Positions 1 through 9,730 of a stretch of DNA of 64,000 nucleotides are shown here, piece by piece (positions within the stretch are counted from its first letter, which is position 1; each line of letters begins with the position of its first letter). The position numbers and the translations under genes are program-made. The stretch comes from Phytophthora quininea. Its lineage: Eukaryota > Oomycota > Peronosporomycetes > Peronosporales > Peronosporaceae. The stretch covers positions 1 to 64,000 of the forward strand of contig JAAVTG010000521.1 of NCBI GenBank assembly GCA_011947345.1, written 5' to 3'. The notes under the pieces are model-generated. The model was given only the letters and a program-made list of their open reading frames with translations. It was not told the origin of the DNA and did not search any database.

Positions 1-4
1 CCCA

Positions 5-223
5 TTGTGGTCCCCATGGTATAAGCCTTTCGCGACGGAGTTGGATTGGCGATTGCTAATTTTTCCTAAACCACGAGACCTGAATAGGGAGTGGAGGCAG
101 AACCAAAAGGTGGTCCTGCTACTGTGGCGAGTCCACACTGCGATCGCGTTCCACGCTACGTGGAGGTTGAGAAACGACATACTATTCCGTGTACAGCTGA
201 AGTACCAAGCGTCCAAAATGTGA
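5..223 (+). other. Unrecognised ORF, possibly the tail of a LINE reverse transcriptase ORF
   Basis: A 72-codon open frame with a Trp/Arg-rich stretch (HATWRLRNDILF) that faintly recalls the C-terminal end of plant and oomycete LINE ORF2 proteins. It has no upstream RT motifs because the window begins here. The match is by eye only and weak. Confidence 0.2.
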
Positions 224-572
224 CGTCCTCTTTCGACGACACTGTCTGTTCATCCATCGCCATTCAGCGGAGCTTGGGATTGACGACAAAATAGTAACCT
301 CTGTTCTGGAGAAGTTAGACTTTGACCCACCTGCGCCGCAAAACACGCCACCAGCAAGTCACGTTTGATTCCACGAAACTAAGCAGCAGAACGACTAAGT
401 AGTATACGATCGTAGCTAGAAAACGGTTTATCCGACTGGTTAATCAACTTAAATTTCTTCTTCATCATTAGCAGAACGATTTCACTTTCCAAGAACGACG
501 GCAATCACTGTGTCGTTGCAAGCGCCTCCATCTTGACGAAAATATTCGTAGTTCGAAGAACTATTCGTAGTT

Positions 573-592
573 CACAGTTCGTAAGAACTGTG
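573..592. repeat. Perfect hairpin, 8-bp stem
   Basis: CACAGTTC, loop GTAA, then GAACTGTG. The left half with its loop recurs near position 950, so it belongs to a dispersed repeat rather than a protein gene. Confidence 0.6.
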
Positions 593-657
593 TGTTGTGT
601 TCAGCTTTGACGTAACAGTCACAAAAACGGACGTAACGCTCTATATAAAGCTTTGAC

Positions 658-680
658 GTACCGGTATAAAATACCGGTAC
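658..680. repeat. Perfect 10-bp inverted repeat around AAA
   Basis: GTACCGGTAT, AAA, ATACCGGTAC. It lies about 10 bp after the TATA-like CTATATAAAG. It could be a protein-binding palindrome or the end of a small transposon; the sequence does not decide. Confidence 0.6.
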
Positions 681-1246
681 AAATAATGGAACATACTTTT
701 TTATTATTTATGGGCCGATGAGCGCAAATTGCGGAGGAGGCGGGACAGTAGTGGAGGAGTGGAGAAGGCTCCTGCTACAGCTAGAAGACATCTGCCGATG
801 CTAGTCTGCTGCTGTTGGCAAACATGGTTGGTCACTCTTGCGTTGAGATCGCTCGCAATATGCATGCAATGCACGAAGTGCAGTAATTAACAATACGAGC
901 ACCCGGTTTTTATAACTGCTAGCCCGGGCCTGCGAGTCCCGGGGAATGTCACAGTTCGTAAGGAAAAGATTGTACCTGACAGTCTGACTGGAATGGAATC
1001 CAGTCTGGATGGTTTTAGCGCTGAGACGCAGAGTAGCGCTGCTTATTGTCATGCTCGCAGGGCCGTGTGCACCAGCTCAGCTGAGCCTGGAAGGAGAGCT
1101 GCTGAAGTGTTCTGTACCAAATGGCAGATTATATTTTGGAGTTTTAGCCTTTAATCGCTATCGTCCTTGTCCTCACTGCTTCTGCTGACACTGCTGCCCT
1201 TGCTGCTTCTGTTGATGTACAACTCAATCGGCGAAATGATAGACGT

Positions 1247-1534
1247 TCACGAGCTAAACCCGTACAGGGTACGGCCTTGGCGCTTTAGCGCGTAGACAAC
1301 ATCCATTGTGGTGACTGTTTTTCGCCTGGCGTGTTGTGTGTAGACGACAGCGTCGCGCACGAGGTTGCCAACGAAGACCCTGAGAACTGCACGGGTCTCT
1401 TCAATCACCAACTCCGACATTCGAATGACTCCGGCACGACGCGCAAGTCTGCGTATATCATTTCTTGATATGCCATGGATGTTATCGCGCAGCACGTGTC
1501 GATGACGCCTGGGACCCTTTCCGCGCCCAGCCAT
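1247..1534 (-). CDS. Divergent histone H4 variant with a short N-terminal tail
   Basis: A 95-residue intact frame. The histone fold is clearly H4: [28 protein letters not shown] and the conserved end [12 protein letters not shown]. Canonical H4 has 102-103 residues; this one lacks eight in the tail, so the K8 and K12 positions are gone. By alignment K16 is Arg, K20 is His, K31 is Arg, K44 is Ile, K59 is Arg and K77 is Arg. Only three lysines remain (K5, K79, K91 equivalents). The start is the ATG giving MAGRGKG, right for H4. It presumably forms nucleosomes with H3, but with few acetylation or methylation sites. The open frame argues against a pseudogene. No neighbouring H3 gene is visible. 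Confidence 0.9.
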   Translation of the reverse strand: MAGRGKGPRRHRHVLRDNIHGISRNDIRRLARRAGVIRMSELVIEETRAVLRVFVGNLVRDAVVYTQHARRKTVTTMDVVYALKRQGRTLYGFSS

Positions 1535-1772
1535 GGAACCTTGGAAGTACTTCTGGCTTATAGTAACACCGCGCTGGCTAGGGCCGTGGAGCAGAATCGA
1601 AAGTGAGACGGAGAGAACGAGTTTTGGTAGCTTCGAGAGGGTGTAGCATTAATAAAAAAACATCCCATTCCGGCGCGATTGGGATTTCTTCAACCGATGC
1701 AAAAGACGTGCCTTCCTTTACGCGCTGCCGCAGAGAAAACATCGAGCTGTATTGTTATGAACATGCAGAGCT

Positions 1773-3170
1773 CTACAGCTGAACGCCAATCGACGCGGCC
1801 TCACCGCTGCCAACATGGTGCTGCTGGTAGATGCCAGAGTCCGAGCTAGGCTGTGCCACCTCGAAGATGCCGTCGGTTCCGACTGGCGCAGTGATGGTGA
1901 CGCTGAACTGGCTGTCGACAAGCTCCCAGGAAGCAGTCAGGGATTCGTACAGGATGCTCACCGTAGCGGTAGCACACGTGAGATTCACCCTCGTCACCAG
2001 CGGATTGACGATCCAGAGGCGGAATCCAAACTCCATGGGGCGAATACCCGCCACGCAGTTGGTGAGCGCGTACGTTGGGGCTCCGCCCCACGGATGGCTC
2101 AGCAACGTGAACGTATCGTCACCGGGTTCCAACGATTGAGCCACGTGCTCCCAACTAGCACCAGTGCGGTAGTTCTCTTTCGGGATCATGGCGTCCCAGA
2201 GGTGTCCAGCAAGAACGCAGCCTGGTCCGTGTAGCCGTACTGCAGCAGCGCATCCAGCAGGAACCCGTTCGTGTTTGGCGAAATCTTGTTCGTGTTGGCG
2301 GTATCACTGGTGTCGAGGTTTCCGGGTCCTTGGCGAAGACCTTCCAGGCTCTCCACACACAACTTGATCTGAGTTTCGTTGGCTACTCCGGACGTGATGG
2401 AAAGTCGATACCCGACACGCCGTAGACTTCCGGATCGGCGGCCTCCACCATGTAGTTGCCGAGGGTATCGTCCTAGAGTATGGTGTTGATCGCTATCTTG
2501 ACACTGCCAGCAGTCTCGATCCATGCGGTTGCAGACTCCCAGTCCCCCACAGCGCGGGCCACGCCATCCATACCATCAAGATACTGAACAGCAGCAGCGT
2601 TGACAGCCATGGCAGACCCGGACCCAAGGAAGTTGATCACATACTTGGTGAGGTCGCTGAGACCGTCGTCGCCTTGGTTGCTCACGGGCCACGTCATGAC
2701 TTGCGTGAACGCCTCCCAGTTGGCCTCAACGAAGGACACGTCGTCGTAGTAGTTCATGTAGGAGACCTGTCCGATGAGCCCAAGAATGACGTAGTCGGCG
2801 AAGTTGTAGTACGCGTCAACGGTGCCGGCATCGTAGAGGAAAACCGTGGGCGTGGGCATCGGCGTTTGATACGAGATCGACGTGAAGCCAGGGAATTGGT
2901 CGTTGTCTCCTTGGTATTCGAACAGGAACTTCCACGTTCCGGTAAGCTGCTCATGCTTGGAGTTGGCGACGCCCATGATGCGGGTCGTGTGGTAGAAGTC
3001 GCCGAGCCAGATGTATCGGTCGCGTTTGGCTCCATCCAGGCAAGCTCCGTACACGTTACTCTGCGCGCCAAACTCCGGCAGAACCACGCTCTCGTCGATC
3101 ATCGGTTCGTGTACAGGAACGTGAAATGTGGGCGAAATGTCAGTGTAGTTGGCTGGTATATGCTCTAGCA
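1773..3170 (-). pseudogene. C-terminal part of a GH78 alpha-L-rhamnosidase-like gene, broken
   Basis: The upper segment (about 3170-2473) carries DGAKRDRYIWLGDFYHTTRI, typical of the six-hairpin catalytic domain of GH78 rhamnosidases. A second frame (about 2400-2190) continues the helical barrel with NTNGFLLDALLQYGYTDQA. A third (2189-1773) has WEHVAQSLEPGDDTFTLLSH and WGGAPTYAL, as in GH78 C-termini, and a terminal beta region. At least two frame changes separate these pieces. About 450 residues are present, whereas fungal GH78 enzymes usually exceed 600; the N-terminal part is missing upstream of about 3170, where the 3' end of the Myb/SANT gene begins. In function the family removes rhamnose from plant polymers; this copy is not expected to work. 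Confidence 0.75.
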
Positions 3171-3202
3171 AGCTGTTAGACTGGCCTGGTTTGGAATTGC
3201 CT

Positions 3203-3967
3203 CTAGCTTGTCGACGTTGCTTTAAGCGACGCAATGCACTTCAGTAATTCTCTGTGTCTGCGGTTAGCGGCGCGGATATCCTGCTTGTGTTGTCGTTCAA
3301 TATCGTTCCAGCGGTTTAGTTGCTGCTCATCTCGGCGTTGAAACCACAAGAAGAGCTGAATTACATCGCAGTGAATGTGTTTGTGGGTGGGTGGTGCCCG
3401 TCGTGGGCTAGATGCGCCGCCGTACTGGGGCGTGGCGTCGTTGTCGATCTCGGAAAGAGCAGGTAGCGCAGCTCGCTGACTTTCGGGTAACCACACACTT
3501 GTGCTTCGTGGAGTGGCTTGGGTGGCAGTGCTGTCTGCAACGGAAGTCGCAAATGTTCTCGATAGCGATGTATCCTCAACGCATTCTACCTCTTCGTGAC
3601 TCTCTGTACCTTGATCCACGCGCCTCTCGCCGGGGAGTGCGTCTTTGCGAGGCCCCATCAAGAGCACATGCACATCTTGACGGCTGGTGGCCTTAGCGCG
3701 CTTCATGATTTTCCGCTTCAGCTCCAACGCTTCGTTCTGGATCCTGTTACCTTCACAAGTCTTCGTCGAACACAACCCCATGAATTTGCGCTTCAAACTC
3801 GCTGCACTGCGCTCCGCCCACTGTAAGCCCTTGCTGCGGTTGTACCGCGCGGATACAGCCTCCCAATCAGCTTTACACAGCGGTAGATTGCCATCTATGA
3901 TCGACAGCAAGTGCTGTTGTTCGGCCTGGTTGTAATTTCGGGATCCCAGCTTCTTCGTCATCTTCAC
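3203..3967 (-). CDS. Myb/SANT-like DNA-binding protein (module A)
   Basis: A 254-residue intact frame. Residues about 9-65 form a Myb/SANT-like three-helix pattern with spaced Trp/Leu (DWEAVSARYN, SLKRKFMGL), followed by a basic stretch. The middle is Ser/Thr/Pro-rich and probably unstructured. Near residue 200 comes a conserved C-terminal block, CDVIQLFLWFQRRDEQQ, then a charged helix, probably for oligomerisation. The paralogue at 21231-21982 keeps both the SANT region and the C-terminal block. Such proteins are often encoded by oomycete DNA transposons or act as transcription factors; which applies here is not known. The gene is followed at once by the GH78 relic. Confidence 0.6.
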   Translation of the reverse strand: MKMTKKLGSRNYNQAEQQHLLSIIDGNLPLCKADWEAVSARYNRSKGLQWAERSAASLKRKFMGLCSTKTCEGNRIQNEALELKRKIMKRAKATSRQDVHVLLMGPRKDALPGERRVDQGTESHEEVECVEDTSLSRTFATSVADSTATQATPRSTSVWLPESQRAALPALSEIDNDATPQYGGASSPRRAPPTHKHIHCDVIQLFLWFQRRDEQQLNRWNDIERQHKQDIRAANRRHRELLKCIASLKATSTS

Positions 3968-4289
3968 ACGGAGCGAGAGTGAGTGACGTCTCTAAAGGGC
4001 AGCAACAATAAGCACGTTGATCACCTTGGCGCTTCCTCCTCGTGCGTGGCTTCTTGCGAAATGACCAGTTATCCGTGGTGGGATGACGTCCGCTGTTCTG
4101 GAGAGTTCCATCTTTTTTCATTTTGCTCATCACCCAACTGTTGAAGCACGGCGGACTGCCGACGGCGCAACATGCATCAACTGGATTGCATTATTAGCGT
4201 TATAACAATATGCATGGTACTAACTAGTATGCAGTGAAAACATATTTGATGCAAACGCAGACAACCGTGCCTCCTTCCAACGCAAGTTA

Positions 4290-5043
4290 CTACGGATCCC
4301 ACGTTAGATCTCTCAGTTTGATGGTAGCTTGGCAGTCCGCGTCGCGAAACAGCTTCAAGTTGGAGTAGTCGTTGATAGTGACGACGGTACCAGGAATAGG
4401 AAGGTCCTCCGATTCCGACGTCGTGTTCCACATGGTACCTGTCAGAAGCAGCGAGTTGACAGCGTCCCGGTCTGTGTCGTAGCGTTCACGGAAAAGCTGC
4501 TCGATCACAAGAGACCAGAGTAGTTAGTGTTTTGGCCACATACCCTTTCAACGTCATATTCGCACCGTGATCTGGTCTTGGAGCGGCTCCGGCGAGTCTG
4601 CGTCGATAAAGTGAAATCGGACAAGCTTCAGGTCTCTGTAGGTATGATCGGACACCCACAAGAGCTTCATTCGCAGCGTGACCTTCTCTCGAGTCTCTCC
4701 TCTCAGATGATCTTGGAGATCTATGTTCAATACAATACAATGTTCAGCTTAGCCTTAAACCCACGACACTTGGCATACCTTCAACAGCAGATATGATACG
4801 TCGGCCGCCACCCGGTGTTTCAAGAAGCTCACGTAGCCGCTCGTACGGGGTCTGCCGGGGCGGTGGCGAAGCTTGGGTTTCGTTGGGGTCTTCCGAGACC
4901 TCACGGTTCTGTCTGGTACGTGAAGCAGTACGTGGAACAGCAACTGTTACCACCTGGTTCGCTGGCTTCGCCTTCACACCTTTGTTTCCGCTGCTGGTAG
5001 GAACAGAGGCGGTCGGGTTTGCAGGTTTCCCTTTCGCAGTCAT
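4290..5043 (-). CDS. Three-exon gene of unknown function (module A)
   Basis: Proposed exons on the minus strand are 5043-4779, 4720-4566 and 4496-4290, with introns of 58 and 69 nt that start GTATGC and GTGCGA and end in TAG and CAG. The spliced frame is about 208 residues. The N-terminal third is basic and Pro/Thr-rich. After PYERLRELL follows a folded part with VTLRMKLLWVSDHT and VRFHFIDADSP, and the last exon has LPIPGTVVTINDYSNLKLF, which resembles a strand pair of an OB-fold nucleic-acid-binding domain (a guess from pattern). The copy at 20292-21033 has both introns at the same places and phases (1 and 0), strong support for the model. No stop interrupts this copy. An upstream start at 5298 is possible. 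Confidence 0.55.
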
Positions 5044-5667
5044 GAGGATATTCGCAAATGGCACAGCGTTGAAGCTTCGCTGTCTAAGGGTGAAGACCTG
5101 TATTGCTGTGCTGTAGACAATATTAAATGCTGGGCGTCCACGTTTTTCGAACGCGATTCGCAAGCGATCAAGAGCATAAGGTTCCGCCACCGTACGCTTT
5201 TTAAAAACACATACCACATACCACTGGCGGCGGGAGCGGTCATCCGAAACTTCAACATGAAGCGCAGCCAGCCATTTGAACATGCTTGGACACAGCAAGC
5301 ATCATGCAACCCTACTAATACATGTAATCACTACGCCACGTTTAAAGACTGTCCACAGAGACTTGATTAGTGCCTCCGAGGTCGATGCGAGCATGAGCAC
5401 TGTGCTGCTATGATCATGGATGGCCCTTAAGTGCCACGACATTCAGAAGGGCGACTTCAACGCCGCTGGAGTTGAAGTTTCTGTACGGTTTACCTTCCAA
5501 AGCGCACGAGGCATGTGATTGCAGAGATCATATCCGGAAGCTGCTGCATTTTGCCGTCATTGCTGGGGCGGGATGTCCCCTTCATAAAACTATATGCCAG
5601 GGGATGGACAGCAAATTAGGCAAAGCTGTGGCTTCAGTGGCACTTCAACGTCGCTGATCTCCAAGTT

Positions 5668-6099
5668 TTATCTATGAGCTAAGCTCACCGCCAACCCCGC
5701 ATATCGCTCTAGCTCACTGGGCGCTTGTTGCTCATACATATTCAATGCTTCTGACAACCGCCAGCCATAGCGCAACGTCTGGTTAAAGGGCCTAAGTATA
5801 CCCAGAGCTACGAACGTATCGATGCTGCTCGACGACATCGTGGTTCCCTCCATCAACCGGAGTATTCGATTGAGGATCGAGTCATATTGTTCCACAGACT
5901 GCCCGCGTATTGGTGGGTGGCACTGCCAGGGATACCATATCCGCCTCCATCGACGAAGCTTGCGCAAGAACCATGTTTGCTCATCGCTAGTGATGCACGC
6001 AATTGTATCCGTACTATGGCCAGCAGTGTCAGAAGCGTTCAATATGTTTCGAGAGGCCGTCGTTATGCTGTGCTGTGGTGATAGCACCAAGTTCGACAA
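5668..6099 (-). CDS. Unrecognised ORF inside module A
   Basis: A 143-codon frame between the divergent module genes, rich in Trp and Arg (FLRKLRRWRRIWYPW) with a helical C-terminal half. No clear counterpart is seen in the matching gap of module B (19011-20291), so it may be chance or a relic. Its likely promoter side overlaps the start of the gene at 6169. No function can be proposed. Confidence 0.25.
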   Translation of the reverse strand: MSNLVLSPQHSITTASRNILNASDTAGHSTDTIACITSDEQTWFLRKLRRWRRIWYPWQCHPPIRGQSVEQYDSILNRILRLMEGTTMSSSSIDTFVALGILRPFNQTLRYGWRLSEALNMYEQQAPSELERYAGLAVSLAHR

Positions 6100-6168
6100 A
6101 GCAGAGTTTTTGGCAGCTCATATTTCATTTTGCCAACAACTACGAGCATCCAGCGATCAAGTCCTGCA

Positions 6169-6907
6169 ATGTTTGCACCACGCAACCTGAAGGTCAGAGG
6201 TCACGTTGAGCTTCACCGAGCCCTGTCAGCGATTGAATCAAACCGTTTGCGGTCCATCGCTCGAACCGAAGATTTCTGGCTCCCGGATACTTGGGATGGT
6301 GTCCTCATCGACGAGCATCGAAGTCGTGCAGCAGTTCCGGACGATACCGCTCGCGAGCTCACGATTGATCTTGAGCGACACATCAAGACCTTTTTTCCTG
6401 AGGCTACTGCGGGGAGTGGGAATTCGTAAAGACAAGATCAGGGGCTCAAGACCAGCTCGTGCGGCGTGAGTATGCGCCTGTGGGGTCTGGCGAAAGGACT
6501 GTGAATGTGAGCTCTCTTCCTGGGTCGGTCCTTATTGCTCTGGAGGACAACACCTTTTGTACGGCTATGGGTGGAATCACCATGTTGCCATGCAGTCACA
6601 CCGGAAGCTTATCCGGCTGAACAAGGGTGATCTTATTCTATTCCGAGGCGACTTCATGTTTTCACTGGTGGGGTATCAACGCAATCACGTGTGCGTTCAC
6701 GGGATCCTGGATACTCCGCGCTACGCTCGACCCGTGACTCGTCTTCCTGATTTTGTCGCGGTGGTGAACGACACTCGCCCTGCTGGCGAGATGTTCTGCT
6801 TCGTTTGGAACTGTCAGTTCAAGAGCAGCGGGGCGGACTCGCTGCGGAAGCACCTGAACCGGTACCATGGAATGTTTTTCAACTCCGGCCGCCCGACACT
6901 CGACTAA
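6169..6907 (+). pseudogene. Beta-barrel-like protein with C-terminal C2H2-like finger (module A), frame broken
   Basis: The first segment starts at ATG 6169 and has LPDTWDGV; it changes frame near a T6 run (6391-6396). The second, from about 6417, has DQLVRREYAP and SLPGSVLIAL; a second frame change lies near 6556. The third has YGYGWN, LNKGDLILFRGDF and LDTPRYARP, a spacing like cupin or 2-oxoglutarate-oxygenase barrels, but the usual iron-binding histidines are not evident. The end carries FCFVWNC...LRKHLNRYH, a possible C2H2 finger. The paralogue at 18275-19010 changes frame at the same T6 run, so that one may be a programmed shift or an ancestral lesion. The fold assignment is uncertain. 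Confidence 0.5.
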
Positions 6908-8115
6908 CGGTGAGCAGAAGGGGTCTACAAACCTTGTTGCTTCTTCTTAGTGTTTCCTTTAACTTTTCATGCAGCTGTGATGCGTGTAGTACGGAAGCTA
7001 GCTTGCAGGATTGTCAATCCCATTAATACATGTCATTTTATTTCTTCACCAGCGCAAACTAAGCCAAGTGATATAACTACAGGAGCCATGACTTAAGTCC
7101 ACCACCAAGACCAGCAAGCGGTGCGAAGAGCACGACGGTGGAGACGGAGACGACCGCCACGACCAGCACGCTGCGCTACTGAATCATGTGAAAAATCGCC
7201 GCACTACCAGCGATCTTTGCTCTTGAAATACAACTTTCGAACCCCCAGCAATTGTGTTGAAGATGTTGTGTTGAAGAACCTGCAGGAGTGGACAGGTGTA
7301 GCAGCACAAGACAGCGCCTATGAAGAGAAAAACGACAGCGAGTGAGTAGAGACCAATGACCAGCATCTCCCTTCAAAACGTATGTACACTTAGTAGATCG
7401 TCACGGAGCCTCATAGCCCGAAGATGTCCAGCTCAGCGTTGTTCGACGGTGATCGGAGGTTGAAGCTCCGCTTCATGTAAAGCGCATTTTACCTGCCGTG
7501 CTCGCATGCACGGATGCAAGTTGAAGGTGTGCATGAGTGCTCTACAAATGCTGAACCGCCGTATAACTAGCCCTTCGCCCTACAAATGGTGTCGATAACA
7601 GCAATCACGTGAAGGAAGAAGGTCGGGCAGCACGTGCGTGCTCGCGGGGAAAGATGGATACCCTCCGGTCCAGGCTGATCAAAGTAAGCGCTACATTTCT
7701 AAAGTCATGTTTCTCTGTGCGGTCGCGCGTCGATGTGGTACATGGGAGGCAAAGTCGGGATTACGGAGGCAAACATTAAGCTGCGACGGAGTGTCAATAG
7801 CTCGTGAGAAGCCCATGACGTCCAAGTTTGATACGTTTACTACTTCTATTGTATACTACTTCTGATGTGGCGGAGGATGTACGCCCACGTATGTTAGATT
7901 TGTCTGTAGCTCAAACGCAAAACGCTAGCACCTCCGCAAAGCTTGTAACTAAAACCAAAACGAGGCGGAGCGCTGCGCAAAATGTTTTAAGTGCTCATTA
8001 TTTTCTGCACAGAGGTATTAATTGATAGACCGAGTTCGGAATAGGGGGCATTTGGACTCTTCATTACTGTAAAAACCTTCTAGCTAAAGAAGCACACCAG
8101 CGTTCACCCGCAATA
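6908..8115. other. No recognisable gene
   Basis: Short frames only (for example 7121-7345 and 7638-7865), with no motif or family resemblance. I see no repeats beyond simple Arg/Pro-coding GC-rich runs near 7130-7170. Confidence 0.4.
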
Positions 8116-8925
8116 TCATCTGTCCGCGCTGTCGTCACTGGATGAGCCAGGATTGAAGGAGCTGCTTGAACTGGGGCTGGAACCAGAACCAAACAAGTTA
8201 ATATCCGCGTATTCCTCTTGCTCAGAGGAACTGTCACTTCCGGTGAGATCGACGACGCTGCGCGTTTGCATGACGGGAGCCGTCGTACTTCCTCCCGGAC
8301 TTCCATCTCCAGGACTTCCCGCTCCATCACTATCACTATTACTGCTGGATGAGGCGGGACGACGCACCGGTGGTATACGGCCCGAAGGGCCCGTGTAGTA
8401 GCCACGCCCACCTCCCACAGGAGCGAATTTCCTCGCATACCGGTGTGGTGGAGGTCGTTGCGAGGATTGCTGTCGCGCAGCAGCTCGTATCGAAGCCGAC
8501 GCAGCTCTTCGTCCTCTCCTTGGTGGGGAAAGATTAGCAGCTTGTCGTGCCAGCAAACCTAAAGGTTCAGGGACGCCACGCCTCGCCCGCAAATCATCTT
8601 GGTGTTGGCGAAGTCGTGCTCTTCCTTCCTCCGCTACTTGCATCATCGTGTAGTTTTGCCTATTCCATCGGGTGATACGAGCGCCCGCGAATGTATCTCC
8701 GTGAGCCCTATCCACTTCGACACAGACGCCTCTGGCCGCGTCAAGACGGAGACGAGCGTCGCGGAAACGACCGCGGCGACCAACTACTTCGACGTGGTTA
8801 CCGGGGTGCCATAACCGCTCATCGTAGACCTCGCGAATCCGTTGCAGCACCACCTCGAACGCCGCCTCTTCTTCTGCGATGGCGGCTAAGTGAAAATTAT
8901 TTGTTGAGCTCATAGTAAAAGCCAA
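8116..8925 (-). CDS. Hypothetical low-complexity protein
   Basis: A 269-codon intact frame; an in-frame ATG at 8913 may be the true start. The first 110 residues look folded (helical start FHLAAIAEEEAAFEVVLQRI, then HPGNHVEVVGRRGRF). Residues about 115-180 are Arg/Pro-rich, and the last 90 are Ser/Gly/Asp-rich and acidic. There is no signal peptide and no known catalytic motif. A long open frame in a repeat-rich area may belong to a transposon (gag-like or DNA-binding), but no partner ORF supports that. Confidence 0.45.
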   Translation of the reverse strand: MAFTMSSTNNFHLAAIAEEEAAFEVVLQRIREVYDERLWHPGNHVEVVGRRGRFRDARLRLDAARGVCVEVDRAHGDTFAGARITRWNRQNYTMMQVAEEGRARLRQHQDDLRARRGVPEPLGLLARQAANLSPPRRGRRAASASIRAAARQQSSQRPPPHRYARKFAPVGGGRGYYTGPSGRIPPVRRPASSSSNSDSDGAGSPGDGSPGGSTTAPVMQTRSVVDLTGSDSSSEQEEYADINLFGSGSSPSSSSSFNPGSSSDDSADR

Positions 8926-9282
8926 TCCGTAAGTGAATGTGCGGATGAAGCGCGGTGTTCTATCAAACCAATGCCGCAGTCAACTTCCCTCCACCGCCAG
9001 CCATCAATCCGCGAAATGATCTTCGCAGCAGTCGATAACGTGTCAAAACCGCCATTGGTCTAGGTCAAACACTTGTTTTTTCAGGCCGATTCAAATGAGG
9101 ACGTCCCAGAGCCACCATGCTTTGAGCTCGGCAAACTCGTCGCGGATCTCGACAGCCCCACTTTCGAGGCCGCTTCTGGAATGGATTCGCTGTGCACTCA
9201 CCCCAGAGCCGACATCATTCCTGAATCTTCCGTCTCCGACTCAAGTCCAGCAACACCCAGCCACCATCAAGCACCACCATGG

Positions 9283-9545
9283 CAAATATTGCACTCGTGC
9301 TACAACCACATCGCCACGCTGGCCGAGTCCGTGAAGTAAGGCGTCGAGTCCATTCCCGGCGTGATTCCATCTACCAGGTGCAGGAGACGCTGCCCGAGGA
9401 CCTGCTGACGACCCTCCACGCCGCGCCCAAGAAGGACTACCCGATCGCCATGGCGGACACGCTGGAGGGGCGGACGGCATTTTGTTCAACCTCCCGACGC
9501 GCTTCGGGTCGCTGCCGTCGCAGATTAAGTTGTTTGACCGACCTT
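9283..9545 (+). pseudogene. WrbA-type NAD(P)H:quinone oxidoreductase relic
   Basis: Family landmarks of flavodoxin-like WrbA enzymes appear in order: ILHSCYNHIATLAESVK (FMN phosphate loop), a TAA stop, GVESIPGV, then in another frame YQVQETLPEDLL and KKDYPIAMADTLEG, then in a third frame GILFNLPTRFGSLPSQIKLF. These match the order of the N-terminal half of the enzyme; the C-terminal half is absent. A stop and at least two frame changes make it non-functional. Working relatives reduce quinones with two electrons and bind FMN in the cytosol. Confidence 0.7.
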
Positions 9546-9730
9546 CTCCGTGAAGTGCGTCCCATCTTCCAAGAATGCAGCGCGACCGCTCTCGGACATT
9601 GCCATCGCAAGTCCAGCACATTGGGCTTCGGGTTACAGCCAACAACCGCGCATGCTCGCGGGTATTCTCTTGCTCGGACTGGTTGTTCGGCGTGCCGAGA
9701 CTACCGGATGGCGACATCGACGCTGGGCGA

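Larger units (their letters stand above)
224..1246. other. Non-coding stretch, no gene recognised
   Basis: Only short unconvincing frames are seen. The stretch contains two perfect inverted repeats (573-592 and 658-680), a TATA-like CTATATAAAG near 641-650, and CACAGTTCGTAAG at both 573 and about 950. It looks like the remains of a small mobile element. Confidence 0.4.
3203..6907. mobile_element. Module A: three-gene unit, candidate mobile element
   Basis: The unit is a Myb/SANT-like gene (minus), a three-exon gene (minus) and a divergent gene for a beta-barrel-like protein with a C2H2-like end (plus). From outermost stop to outermost stop it measures 3,705 bp. A second copy at 18275-21982 has the same order, the same divergent layout and almost the same length (3,708 bp) in the opposite orientation. 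Module A lies where a GH78 gene loses its 5' part, which would fit an insertion. No recombinase, transposase or terminal repeat was recognised, so mobility is inference; it could be a duplicated ordinary gene cluster. Confidence 0.45.

Noticed and set aside
1815..2234. Plus-strand ORF of 139 codons
   Set aside because: It overlaps the GH78 relic on the opposite strand, whose translation has clear family motifs; this is a shadow.
2674..3168. Plus-strand ORF of 164 codons
   Set aside because: Antisense of the GH78 catalytic segment; no motif of its own.
5400..5660. Possible tyrosine recombinase (Crypton) piece near LKCHDIQKGDF
   Set aside because: No Arg-His-x-x-Arg-Tyr set could be found on either strand; the likeness is too weak.
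9241..9717. Minus-strand ORF of 158 codons
   Set aside because: Antisense of the WrbA-like relic; low-complexity and without family features.
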